In this document: positions 1 through 6,065 of the stretch, piece after piece | Layout: each line of letters begins with the position of its first letter | How positions within the stretch are numbered: position 1 is the stretch's first letter | From: JBFJVZ01 sp041623895 | GTDB lineage: Bacteria; Planctomycetota; Planctomycetia; Pirellulales; Pirellulaceae | NCBI GenBank assembly: GCA_041623895.1 | Contig: JBFJVZ010000240.1 | Location: 1 to 11,904, forward strand | Length of the DNA stretch: 11,904 bases | Reading direction: 5' to 3' | The notes under the pieces: generated by a model | Database searches by the model: none | Told to the model about the DNA's origin: nothing | Seen by the model: the letters and a program-made list of their open reading frames with translations, nothing else | Position numbers and translations under genes: made by a program

Positions 1-177
1 GTCCGCAATCGGATACTTCTTTACGTCCGGCGTCCAAACATGCACGTGCGCATCGATCCATCCTTGTTTTGCTTCCGCCGCGAGGCCTGACGGGTTGAGT
101 GCAGCGACGGAAGCTGCCGTTGCCGTTGCCGTTGTTCCGATAAACTGCCGGCGATTAAATCGTGTTGCGTGTCGCAT
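1..177 (-). CDS. Tat-exported amidohydrolase family 2 protein, N-terminal part
   Basis: Only the first 59 codons lie in the window; the gene continues past the left edge. The N-terminus carries a twin-arginine signal, with R9-R10-Q-F-I-G followed by an Ala/Thr-rich hydrophobic stretch to about residue 34. This predicts folding in the cytoplasm and Tat export. The mature part opens with W-I-D42-A-H44-V-H46-V-W, the metal-binding HxH strand that begins the TIM barrel of amidohydrolase-2 (L-fuconolactonase-like) enzymes. These hydrolyse lactones or related C-O and C-C bonds. The ATG at 177 has an AGGA-like site just upstream and lies 17 bp after the stop of the M20 gene, so it is probably the last visible gene of a three-gene transcript. 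The signal region contains a short GCAACG run (about 116-134) encoding Ala-Thr repeats. The family is fairly sure; the substrate is unknown. Confidence 0.8.
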   Translation of the reverse strand, partial: MRHATRFNRRQFIGTTATATAASVAALNPSGLAAEAKQGWIDAHVHVWTPDVKKYPIAD

Positions 178-194
178 GTGCGTTGATTCCTGTC

Positions 195-1343
195 TCACTG
201 AAACTGGATAATGAACTGCCGATAGACTTCAACGGCCGTCTTGACCTGATCACAACTAATGTATTCTCTGGCCGCATGCGCCTGATCGATGCTGCCGGGA
301 CCCAAAATGATACTCGGAATCCCGATCGCTCCAAACTTGCTCGCATCGCTGCAGAAAGGGACACCACAAACAGCGGAATCCAATCCGAGTCTCGCCAACA
401 CGCCGGCCATTGTCCGCACGGCTGAGGAATTTGGATCCGTTTCCAAGGGCAGGTCTGTCAGCAATGGCTCGTGCAAGATCGCCTGCATGTTCGGTGTTTG
501 GCTACTAATGTCATCGATCAATTGCTGGTAGTGGCTAAGCGCGGTAGCCGGGGTTTCGTCGGGCAGCAGACGGCGGTCGATCTCAATTTCGCAACTCGCC
601 GGTACGAGATTGATTTGCACGCCACCACGGATGACACCGATGTTGCATGTGGCAGGGCCCAGCAACGGGTGTGCAGTGGCGGAAAGCCGCTGAGTATCTT
701 TTTCCAAGGCATCAATCACTTTGGCCATGTGATCGATCGCGTTGATACCCAAATGCGGTTTCGCGGAATGAGCGGATCGGCCCTGCGTTTCGATTTTAAA
801 GCGAACCAGCCCCTTGCTGGCGGTCACGGCTGCTAGGGAAGTCGGCTCGGCGACAATCGCTGCATCCGCGGAGAGTTCTTGGCAAAACGCCGCCACGCCG
901 CGATACGAGAACTCTTCGTCGATCGTTGCGGCAAAGACAACATCACAAGCGGGTGAAATCTGTTCCGCGGCAATCGCAGCCATGGCGGTCATCATCGCCG
1001 CCATACCGCCCTTGGTATCGCAAGCCCCGCGGCCGTACATATTGCCTTCAGAAACAACGGGGTCCCAAGGATCGATTTGCATTCCTTCCACCGAAACTGT
1101 GTCGGTGTGAGCTTCCAAAATGATCTGCCGCGAACGGTCGCGTCCGGGGATTCGAGCGATGATGTTGGGACGGTCGGGAAAGACGTCGACTCTGGTCGTT
1201 TCAATCCTGCGACTGCGAAAGAATTCTTCGATATAGTCCGCAATGGCAGCCTCGGGGACTCCGCCGGCGTAGTTAGGATTGACGCTGTTGATGCGAATCA
1301 AATCGGCGAGCAAATCGATTGATTCGTTGTTGGTAGATGTCAT
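195..1343 (-). CDS. M20 family metallopeptidase/deacylase (ArgE/DapE type)
   Basis: A 382-residue cytosolic di-zinc amidohydrolase, the usual length for acetylornithine deacetylase and succinyl-diaminopimelate desuccinylase relatives. Family metal and catalytic positions are all present: H79 and D81 in E-A-H-T-D-T-V, bridging D109 in G-R-G-A-C-D-T-K-G-G, base E143 and ligand E144 in I-D-E-E-F, ligand E166 in A-E-P-T, and H356 in Q-A-H-A near the C-terminus. H192 in G-R-S-A-H-S is the histidine of the dimerisation domain that reaches the partner active site. There is no signal peptide. The ATG at 1343 gives a family-like N-terminus (S-I-D-L-L-A-D-L-I-R-I-N-S-V-N-P); no strong Shine-Dalgarno site precedes it. 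It lies 30 bp after the oxidoreductase stop and 17 bp before the amidohydrolase. No arginine or lysine biosynthesis gene is nearby, so the substrate could equally be another N-acyl amino acid or peptide. The ArgE name is not secure. Confidence 0.9.
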   Translation of the reverse strand: MTSTNNESIDLLADLIRINSVNPNYAGGVPEAAIADYIEEFFRSRRIETTRVDVFPDRPNIIARIPGRDRSRQIILEAHTDTVSVEGMQIDPWDPVVSEGNMYGRGACDTKGGMAAMMTAMAAIAAEQISPACDVVFAATIDEEFSYRGVAAFCQELSADAAIVAEPTSLAAVTASKGLVRFKIETQGRSAHSAKPHLGINAIDHMAKVIDALEKDTQRLSATAHPLLGPATCNIGVIRGGVQINLVPASCEIEIDRRLLPDETPATALSHYQQLIDDISSQTPNMQAILHEPLLTDLPLETDPNSSAVRTMAGVLARLGLDSAVCGVPFCSDASKFGAIGIPSIILGPGSIDQAHAAREYISCDQVKTAVEVYRQFIIQFQ

Positions 1344-1373
1344 GATCGCAACGGCGCCGACGGAATCTCAAAA

Positions 1374-2705
1374 TCAACCTACCGGTTGAATTTCCCAGCC
1401 ATCACGATAATCGCGCGTCAGCCATTGGTTGGCAGCATCGTTGCCGGTAAAAGACATCTTTGCTTCGTCCCACTGCAACGTTTCATTTTGCAGTCGGACC
1501 GCGATATTGCCTAACAACACTGATTCGGTCAATTTGGCACCGTAAACAAATCCATCGCTCGGTTGTTTCCCACTGATGCAGCCGTCGACCCAACCGTGGT
1601 AATGATTCAGGCTTTCCAGCTCATCAAAACTTCCCTCGGGATATTTATCGCGTGGATAGACTTTCATGCGGCCAACATGCGGCAGCACCAGCGTGCCGCG
1701 CTCGCCAATCAGCATCGATCCTGAGTCGGGGATGGCTTCGTTTTCAGGCAGATGCGATCCCTTCGTGCTTGGCCGTCGGCCGCCATCGTACCAGGTGATC
1801 TGGATCGAATCGCTGGTAGTCCATTTTGTGCCGGGGAACGTGTACTGGACCGTCGTTTGAGCGGGCCAGACCTGATCGTTCATCCCCGTGTGATCGGCTT
1901 TTAGTTGCAGCGGTGCGCGATCGATCTGCAAGGCTGTGAACACGGGGTCGAAAATGTGGCAACCAAAATCCCCGAGTGCTCCATTGCCAAAATCCTGCCA
2001 ATCGCGCCAGCCCCATGGATGGTAAACGCGGTCGCCACCGTACGTACGCATCGGCGCGACACCAATCCAGCGGTTCCAATCCAGCGTCTTGGGAATCGCT
2101 GGCGGATTCTTTGGCGGTGAAATGTGCCCTGACTTTCCGTGGCCGGTGGCTGAGCACCACGAGTGCACTCGCGAGACTTTGCCAATCAGCCCGTTTTGAA
2201 TGGCGGCAACGGCGGTGCGGTAGTACGAATGCGAATGGATCTGGTTTCCCAAACGCGTGATGCGGTCTGAATCAGCCGCCATCGCTCCGACTTGACGCGC
2301 TTCCCAAACGTTGTGCGTCAGCGGTTTTTGGCAATATACGTGCTTACCCTGCCGCATCGCATCCAGCGTGATCAGGGCGTGCATGTGATCGGGTGTGGAA
2401 ACCGTGACCGCATCGATCTTGTCGCCCAGAGAGGAAAGCAACTCACGATAGTCTTGGAAGACGGGCGCAGAACCCTCCAGCTGTTTCACCTTTTCCGTTC
2501 TCGCCAGGTCAACATCGCAGAAACCGACAAGTGCGGTTTGCTTGTGATCCGACATCTCCTTGATGTCCGAGTAGCCCTTTCCATCACAGCCGATCCCGGC
2601 AACCTGAAGTCGCGAATTAAGATTCTGTCCCCGGACGATGGCGGGACAACAGGCGACGGCTGTGGTGGCCGTGGCGGCGCGGACAAAGTTTCGACGGTTA
2701 ATCAT
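1374..2705 (-). CDS. Tat-signal Gfo/Idh/MocA family oxidoreductase
   Basis: A 443-residue NAD(P)-dependent sugar dehydrogenase-like protein. It starts with a twin-arginine signal (N-R4-R5-N-F-V-R, then Ala/Thr-rich to about residue 26, ending near V-R-G-Q). A Rossmann fold follows: G37-I-G-C-D-G-K-G-Y nucleotide loop, F-C-D64 at the end of the second strand, and S-T-P-D106-H-M-H. The usual E-K-P motif reads Q126-K127-P128. The C-terminal domain has the Trp-rich stretch near 210-236 and G-D246-F-G-C-H250, equivalent to the catalytic D-x-G-x-H motif. This exported, QKP-bearing form is one I recall as common in planctomycetes. The export signal together with a nucleotide-binding fold suggests that the cofactor is bound before translocation. 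The ATG at 2705 has a GAGAG purine run upstream. It is the first gene of the leftward three-gene set. The reaction is unknown; oxidation or another hydride-mediated change of a sugar is likely. Confidence 0.9.
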   Translation of the reverse strand: MINRRNFVRAATATTAVACCPAIVRGQNLNSRLQVAGIGCDGKGYSDIKEMSDHKQTALVGFCDVDLARTEKVKQLEGSAPVFQDYRELLSSLGDKIDAVTVSTPDHMHALITLDAMRQGKHVYCQKPLTHNVWEARQVGAMAADSDRITRLGNQIHSHSYYRTAVAAIQNGLIGKVSRVHSWCSATGHGKSGHISPPKNPPAIPKTLDWNRWIGVAPMRTYGGDRVYHPWGWRDWQDFGNGALGDFGCHIFDPVFTALQIDRAPLQLKADHTGMNDQVWPAQTTVQYTFPGTKWTTSDSIQITWYDGGRRPSTKGSHLPENEAIPDSGSMLIGERGTLVLPHVGRMKVYPRDKYPEGSFDELESLNHYHGWVDGCISGKQPSDGFVYGAKLTESVLLGNIAVRLQNETLQWDEAKMSFTGNDAANQWLTRDYRDGWEIQPVG

Positions 2706-2750
2706 TCGATCTCTCGCAATCGGTTGCCAGGAAAATTAGCAGAGCCCAAG

Positions 2751-2779
2751 ATCTTAGCTGATCAGGACAGGAAAAACAA
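2751..2779 (-). promoter_or_regulatory. Weak candidate promoter for the leftward three-gene set
   Basis: Read on the minus strand, TTGTTT (2779-2774) and TAAGAT (2756-2751) are separated by 17 bp and lie about 45 bp before the ATG at 2705. They match the sigma-70 consensus at 3/6 and 4/6 positions. The spacing is ideal but the match is modest, so this is only a candidate. Confidence 0.25.
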
Positions 2780-2836
2780 AAACGGGGGGCATGCCTCTTT
2801 CGCAGAATTTGTGTTCGACAGCCTAGAAAATCGGGT

Positions 2837-2849
2837 ACGGCGAAGCCGT
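2837..2849. repeat. Short hairpin ACGGC-gaa-GCCGT
   Basis: Perfect 5-bp arms (2837-2841 and 2845-2849) around a GAA loop. It is the first element of the palindrome cluster. On its own it could be chance; its place beside stronger palindromes makes it worth listing. Confidence 0.4.
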
Positions 2850-2896
2850 TAAACAACAAAGCCTGGGGCAATTTCATCATTGATGTGGGATCATCG

Positions 2897-2948
2897 GTAG
2901 GCCAGGACTTGTCCTGGCGCCTTATTGCCAGGACAAGTCCTGGCCTAC
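2897..2948. repeat. Nested palindrome (REP-like element)
   Basis: Perfect 22-bp inverted arms (2897-2918 and 2927-2948) flank an 8-nt centre. Each arm contains its own 18-bp palindrome: GCCAGGAC-TT-GTCCTGGC at 2901-2918 and GCCAGGAC-AA-GTCCTGGC at 2927-2944. The DNA could therefore fold either as one long hairpin or as two short ones. I recall similar GGCCAGGAC...GTCCTGGCC elements being dispersed between genes in Rhodopirellula-type genomes, but the copy number cannot be judged from one window. It is not followed by a T-run, so it is not a standard intrinsic terminator. Confidence 0.85.
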
Positions 2949-2967
2949 GAGATTTCTGAAAATGCTG

Positions 2968-2989
2968 TAGGGTCGCGTAGCGCACCCTA
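2968..2989. repeat. Hairpin repeat TAGGGT...ACCCTA
   Basis: Arms TAGGGT (2968-2973) and ACCCTA (2984-2989) enclose GCG (2975-2977) and CGC (2981-2983) around a TAG loop, with a single bulged C at 2974. It lies 19 bp right of the nested palindrome and appears to be a second, different repeat unit of the same cluster. Confidence 0.65.
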
Positions 2990-3015
2990 GGTCACGATTT
3001 CAGATCCAAACATAA

Positions 3016-3054
3016 ACCCTGAAGGGGCCCAGTTTTGTCGGACCCATTCAGGGT
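3016..3054. repeat. Inverted repeat ACCCTGAA...TTCAGGGT
   Basis: Perfect 8-bp arms (3016-3023 and 3047-3054). Inside them GGG (3025-3027) can pair with CCC (3043-3045) after one mismatch. The loop has a T-rich centre. Confidence 0.6.
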
Positions 3055-3078
3055 CCACGGCGCAATTTCCCTTCGAAA

Positions 3079-3111
3079 CCCAGGGTGCACTGCGCGGCCC
3101 TGGGCTTTTTT
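3079..3111 (+). terminator. Terminator-like hairpin with T-run, inside the repeat cluster
   Basis: CCCAGGG (3079-3085) pairs with CCCTGGG (3098-3104), followed by C and six T (3106-3111). This is the shape of a rho-independent terminator on the plus strand. No plus-strand gene lies upstream in the window, because the nearest gene on the left is on the minus strand. It may therefore block stray rightward transcription or simply be part of a repeat. The structure is clear; its function is inferred. Confidence 0.45.
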
Positions 3112-3114
3112 GTG

Positions 3115-3131
3115 GAAGTCCTTCGGACTTC
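3115..3131. repeat. Hairpin GAAGTCC-ttc-GGACTTC
   Basis: Perfect 7-bp arms around a TTC loop, only 3 bp after the T-run of the terminator-like hairpin. The two may form one composite element. Confidence 0.65.
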
Positions 3132-3239
3132 GGTTTCACATGATCCACACTTGAATGCGTGTCCACCGAAATGTGGTTAAAGACAAGGGTCAGATTGGCA
3201 ATCGCAGCCCCAGGTTCTCGCACGAAAACGCCAACACTC

Positions 3240-3284
3240 GTCTCGGCTCGATTTGGCGGCAAGGAAGCTGAATCGAGCCGAGAC
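3240..3284. repeat. 14-bp perfect inverted repeat upstream of the rightward gene set
   Basis: GTCTCGGCTCGATT (3240-3253) and its exact complement AATCGAGCCGAGAC (3271-3284) are separated by 17 nt and followed by AAAACG. It lies about 45 bp upstream of the TATAAT box. It may be an operator, a weak terminator of leftward or rightward read-through, or an isolated repeat. Confidence 0.6.
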
Positions 3285-3306
3285 AAAACGAATGCACCCG
3301 TTTTGA

Positions 3307-3335
3307 TTCATTCAATCTTGCTCTTCGCGTATAAT
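3307..3335 (+). promoter_or_regulatory. Candidate sigma-70 promoter for the rightward gene set
   Basis: An exact TATAAT at 3330-3335 is preceded at 17 bp by TTCATT (3307-3312), a poor -35 match (3/6). It lies 41 bp before the TTG start at 3377. The perfect -10 box in a GC-rich genome is the main support. Confidence 0.45.
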
Positions 3336-3376
3336 TCGAGCAATTCGGCTTCGAACTCCTTTGGCATGCGTATCTT

Positions 3377-3871
3377 TTGAGTCTTTCCCCACAGCTTCCT
3401 GATTATGGGTGTTTTCTACGCTGGCCCGAAGACGGCCAGGGATTCATCCATCCCGATGACGTCCCGATCGCGATGCGTTACTTGCCCAGCGGCCGAGTCT
3501 TTCGCCGGGATTCTTTTGATGGCGTGTATTACCATTTCAGTTACGGAAAAGTCCGCATGCGATTGCGACCGTGCATGTGGCTGAAAGTCGCTTGCGATGG
3601 GATCGACATGGGCGATAGCGTCGAGACGATCGGGCCGGCAATCGAGCGTGAGCAATTCATCGCGGAAGTGCTAGGCATGTATTACGTGACTCGAAAAGGC
3701 TGTATCCTCTACCGCCTGCGACGTGGCAATTCGATCGTGCCTCGCTTGTTCGCCAGCCAACACCTGCGATTGCTGACTGATAAATCAACGATCCGGCCCG
3801 CTGACATGGAGCATCCCGTTCCACAGTGGCACGGAACGGGCGAAAAAATCGAAGGCGTCGATTTGACTTGA
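3377..3871 (+). CDS. Small conserved-looking protein of unknown function
   Basis: A 164-residue soluble protein without signal or membrane segments. The translation is dense and protein-like: Y10-G-C-F-L-R-W16-P-E-D-G-Q-G-F-I-H25-P-D-D, then R40-V-F-R-R-D and S55-Y-G-K-V-R-M-R-L-R-P-C-M-W68, then G-D-S-V-E. The last third is basic (Y-R-L-R-R-G-N-S-I-V-P-R). This pattern reminds me of a planctomycete family of unknown function, possibly DUF6960, but that is from memory and unchecked. The frame is open only from 3335, where it follows a TAA inside the TATAAT box, and it contains no ATG or GTG before the conserved part. TTG at 3377 is therefore the best start, without a clear ribosome-binding site. 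It sits 59 bp before the dehydrogenase gene on the same strand, with no terminator between, so co-transcription is likely. No function is assigned. Confidence 0.75.
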   Translation: MSLSPQLPDYGCFLRWPEDGQGFIHPDDVPIAMRYLPSGRVFRRDSFDGVYYHFSYGKVRMRLRPCMWLKVACDGIDMGDSVETIGPAIEREQFIAEVLGMYYVTRKGCILYRLRRGNSIVPRLFASQHLRLLTDKSTIRPADMEHPVPQWHGTGEKIEGVDLT

Positions 3872-3930
3872 ACGATTGATCTGATTTGTGCGGCTGGTTT
3901 GCGGCCGACGAATCATGCACGGGGTCTTGG

Positions 3931-5088
3931 ATGTCACACTTAAACGCCGCGGTCATCGGAACCGGTTTCATTGGACCTGTTCACGTGGAAGGATTGAAAC
4001 GCGCCGGCATCTCCGTCGCTGGAATCCTCGGCTCGACCACCAAGAAGTCGCGTGAAGCCGCTGCCAAGTTGGGACTACCGATCGGTTACGAATCGCTCGA
4101 TCACTTGTTGCGCGATTCCTCCGTGGACGTCGTCCATATCACATCACCGAATCACTTCCATTTTCAGCAAGCCAGCCGAGCGCTGGAGGCCGGCAAACAC
4201 GTGCTGTGTGAAAAGCCGCTCGCGATGAACGCCCAAGAGTCGGCGGAACTGGTCAGACGGGCCAGCGAATCGGGTTTGGCCGCCGGTGTCAACTACAACA
4301 TTCGCTACTATCCGCTATGCCTGGAAGCAGCCGACCGGGTACGTAAAGGACAGCTGGGGAATCTATTTCACGTCACCGGCAGCTACTCGCAAGACTGGTT
4401 GTTTCATGACACCGATTTCAACTGGCGGGTGCTCGCCGACGAAGGCGGCCAACTGAGAGCGGTCGCGGACATTGGCACGCACTGGTTGGATCTAATTCAG
4501 TTCGTTTCCGCCAGCCGCGTGGAAGCGGTCTGCGCTGATTTGGCCACCGTTTATCCACAGAGACGGCGGCCCACCTGGCAGGTTGAAACGTTCCGTGGCA
4601 ATGCGACCGAAGACCAGACTGTTGAAAGTATCGCTGTCACCACCGAAGACTACGGCGGCGTGATGTTGCGTTTTGCGGGCGGAATGCGTGGCATGCTGTG
4701 GGTCTCGCAAGTCACCGCGGGTCGCAAAAACTGTCTGCGGTACGAGCTGGCCGGCTCTAAACAATCGCTGTACTTCAACAGCGAATCCCCAAATCAGCTG
4801 CGGATTGGGCACCGTGACTCCGCCAATCAAGTCCTGATTCGGGACCCGGCGTTGGTGGCCGATCGCGCGCGCGGGGCGATCAGTTATCCTGGCGGGCACA
4901 ACGAAGGCTTTGGTGATACTTTTAAACAGTTATTCCGAGATTTCTACGGGTCGATCGCGGCCGGTAACTTCGCCAATCCCGAGTCGGTAACTTTTCCTAC
5001 GTTTCAGGACGGACATCACGAAATCCTCGTCTGCGAAGCGATCATCAAAAGCAACCATGACCAGCAATGGATCGATGTCGGAGAATAA
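3931..5088 (+). CDS. Gfo/Idh/MocA family dehydrogenase (cytosolic)
   Basis: A 385-residue NAD(P)-dependent dehydrogenase. The Rossmann loop G10-T-G-F-I-G15 follows directly after the start, then S-P-N74-H-F-H, the catalytic E94-K95-P96 motif and D180-I-G-T-H184 in the substrate domain. Expected substrates are sugars or cyclitols, with NAD(P) hydride transfer. The frame is open upstream to a TTG at 3886, but ATG 3931 puts the Rossmann strand at residues 5-10 as usual in the family and is preferred; the extra 15 residues have no family character. Unlike the left-hand paralogue it has no Tat signal and keeps the canonical EKP. The isomerase gene begins 6 bp after its stop, which indicates an operon. 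It may create a keto-sugar for the isomerase and aldolase that follow; this is inference from context. Confidence 0.92.
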   Translation: MSHLNAAVIGTGFIGPVHVEGLKRAGISVAGILGSTTKKSREAAAKLGLPIGYESLDHLLRDSSVDVVHITSPNHFHFQQASRALEAGKHVLCEKPLAMNAQESAELVRRASESGLAAGVNYNIRYYPLCLEAADRVRKGQLGNLFHVTGSYSQDWLFHDTDFNWRVLADEGGQLRAVADIGTHWLDLIQFVSASRVEAVCADLATVYPQRRRPTWQVETFRGNATEDQTVESIAVTTEDYGGVMLRFAGGMRGMLWVSQVTAGRKNCLRYELAGSKQSLYFNSESPNQLRIGHRDSANQVLIRDPALVADRARGAISYPGGHNEGFGDTFKQLFRDFYGSIAAGNFANPESVTFPTFQDGHHEILVCEAIIKSNHDQQWIDVGE

Positions 5089-5094
5089 ACCCCA

Positions 5095-6018
5095 ATGATG
5101 CAACTCGGTTTTGTAAGTGCGATTCTGCCAGACCTCTCGCTTGACGAAGTCTTCCAGACTGCCGCCCAAATCGGCTACGACTGCGTGGAAGTGATGTGTT
5201 GGCCGTTGGGCAAGGCGACACGTCGCTACGCCGGAATCACCCATATCGACGTGGCAGCACTCGATCAGGCGGCCATCGATCGAATTGGCGAGCTGTCGGC
5301 AAAATACAACGTGGCCATCAGCGGCCTGGGCTATTATCCCAACGCGCTTTCCTGCGACGCGGACGAGGCCCAGCAGGCTGTCGCACAGATCAGAGCTGTG
5401 ATCACGGCGGCTGCCACCCTGCGAGTCGGCCGCATGAATACGTTCGTCGGTCGCGACTGGACAAAAAGCGTTGACGATAATTGGCCGCGCTTTTTGCAGA
5501 CCTGGCGCCCGCTGATTGAGCATGCCGAACAACACGATGTCAAAGTCGGGATCGAGAATTGTCCCATGCTGTTTACTGCCGACGAATGGCCCGGCGGCAA
5601 GAATCTGGCGCACAGCCCGGCGATTTGGGAACGGATGTTTGCCGATATTCCAAGTGACTATTTTGGGCTGAATTACGATCCCTCGCACCTGATCTTTCAG
5701 CAGATGGATTATCTCGCCCCCATGCGGGAGTTCAGCGACCGCCTTTTTCACGTTCATGCCAAAGATGTCCGTGTCGATCAACATCAACTTGATCGCGTCG
5801 GCATCCTTGCCCATCCCAACGATTACCACACGCCCAAGTTGCCCGGCTTGGGCGGCGTTGATTGGGGCAAGTTCTTCTCGACACTGACCGACACCGGTTA
5901 CTCGGGCCCCGTTTGTGTCGAAGTCGAAGACCGTGCTTACGAGGGATCGGTTCGCTCTTGCGAGCTGGCCCTGAAACAGAGCCACACTTTTTTGCGAAAC
6001 TATATCCCTCGCATCTGA
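5095..6018 (+). CDS. Sugar phosphate isomerase/epimerase (xylose isomerase-like TIM barrel)
   Basis: A 307-residue cytosolic TIM-barrel protein of the AP-endonuclease-2/xylose-isomerase-like superfamily, which includes IolE, IolI and tagatose epimerases. Strand motifs in order: L-G-F-V-S at the N-terminus, Y28-D-C-V-E32, V-G-I-E154-N, N-Y-D195-P-S-H198, H-V-H221-A-K-D, and V-C-V-E276-V-E278-D. E154, D195, H221 and one of E276/E278 fit the metal centre that supports enediolate isomerisation or epimerisation. ATG 5095 is chosen because GGAG at 5080-5083 lies upstream; a second ATG follows at 5098. It starts 6 bp after the dehydrogenase stop and ends 47 bp before deoC. A dehydratase (IolE-like) role is also possible. 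The exact reaction is open. Confidence 0.9.
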   Translation: MMQLGFVSAILPDLSLDEVFQTAAQIGYDCVEVMCWPLGKATRRYAGITHIDVAALDQAAIDRIGELSAKYNVAISGLGYYPNALSCDADEAQQAVAQIRAVITAAATLRVGRMNTFVGRDWTKSVDDNWPRFLQTWRPLIEHAEQHDVKVGIENCPMLFTADEWPGGKNLAHSPAIWERMFADIPSDYFGLNYDPSHLIFQQMDYLAPMREFSDRLFHVHAKDVRVDQHQLDRVGILAHPNDYHTPKLPGLGGVDWGKFFSTLTDTGYSGPVCVEVEDRAYEGSVRSCELALKQSHTFLRNYIPRI

Positions 6019-6065
6019 CAACTTTCAAATCATCGTCACTTCCGCCGAAAGCAAGAAAATAAGCC

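Larger units (their letters stand above)
2706..3376. other. Gene-free spacer between divergent gene sets, rich in palindromes
   Basis: No reading frame here resembles a protein. Frames that stay open run through the inverted repeats and have low-complexity, Arg/Pro/Ser-rich translations. The left 130 bp must hold the start signals for the leftward genes. From about 2837 to 3131 the DNA is a near-continuous series of inverted repeats. A further 14-bp inverted repeat lies at 3240-3284, and an exact TATAAT sits at 3330-3335, 41 bp before the TTG start of the rightward set. The stretch 3132-3239 shows nothing recognisable beyond a minor CCAC/GTGG hairpin. Confidence 0.7.

Noticed and set aside
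2837..3131. CRISPR array
   Set aside because: The repeats are different inverted repeats with no regular direct repeat and spacer pattern, and no cas gene is nearby.
3159..3380. Short plus-strand frame ending in M-R-I-F just before the small unknown gene, possibly a frameshifted N-terminus
   Set aside because: Its translation is Ser/Arg/Thr-rich, runs through the 14-bp inverted repeat, and does not join naturally to the conserved core. A frameshift cannot be excluded but is not supported.
3886..3930. TTG-initiated 15-residue extension of the plus-strand Gfo/Idh dehydrogenase
   Set aside because: ATG 3931 places the Rossmann strand at the expected position, and the extension has neither signal-peptide nor family features.
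4930..6021. Long open frame (363 codons) on the minus strand opposite the isomerase gene
   Set aside because: The plus strand there encodes a clear TIM-barrel isomerase with metal ligands. The antisense translation has no family motifs and arises from GC-biased codon positions.
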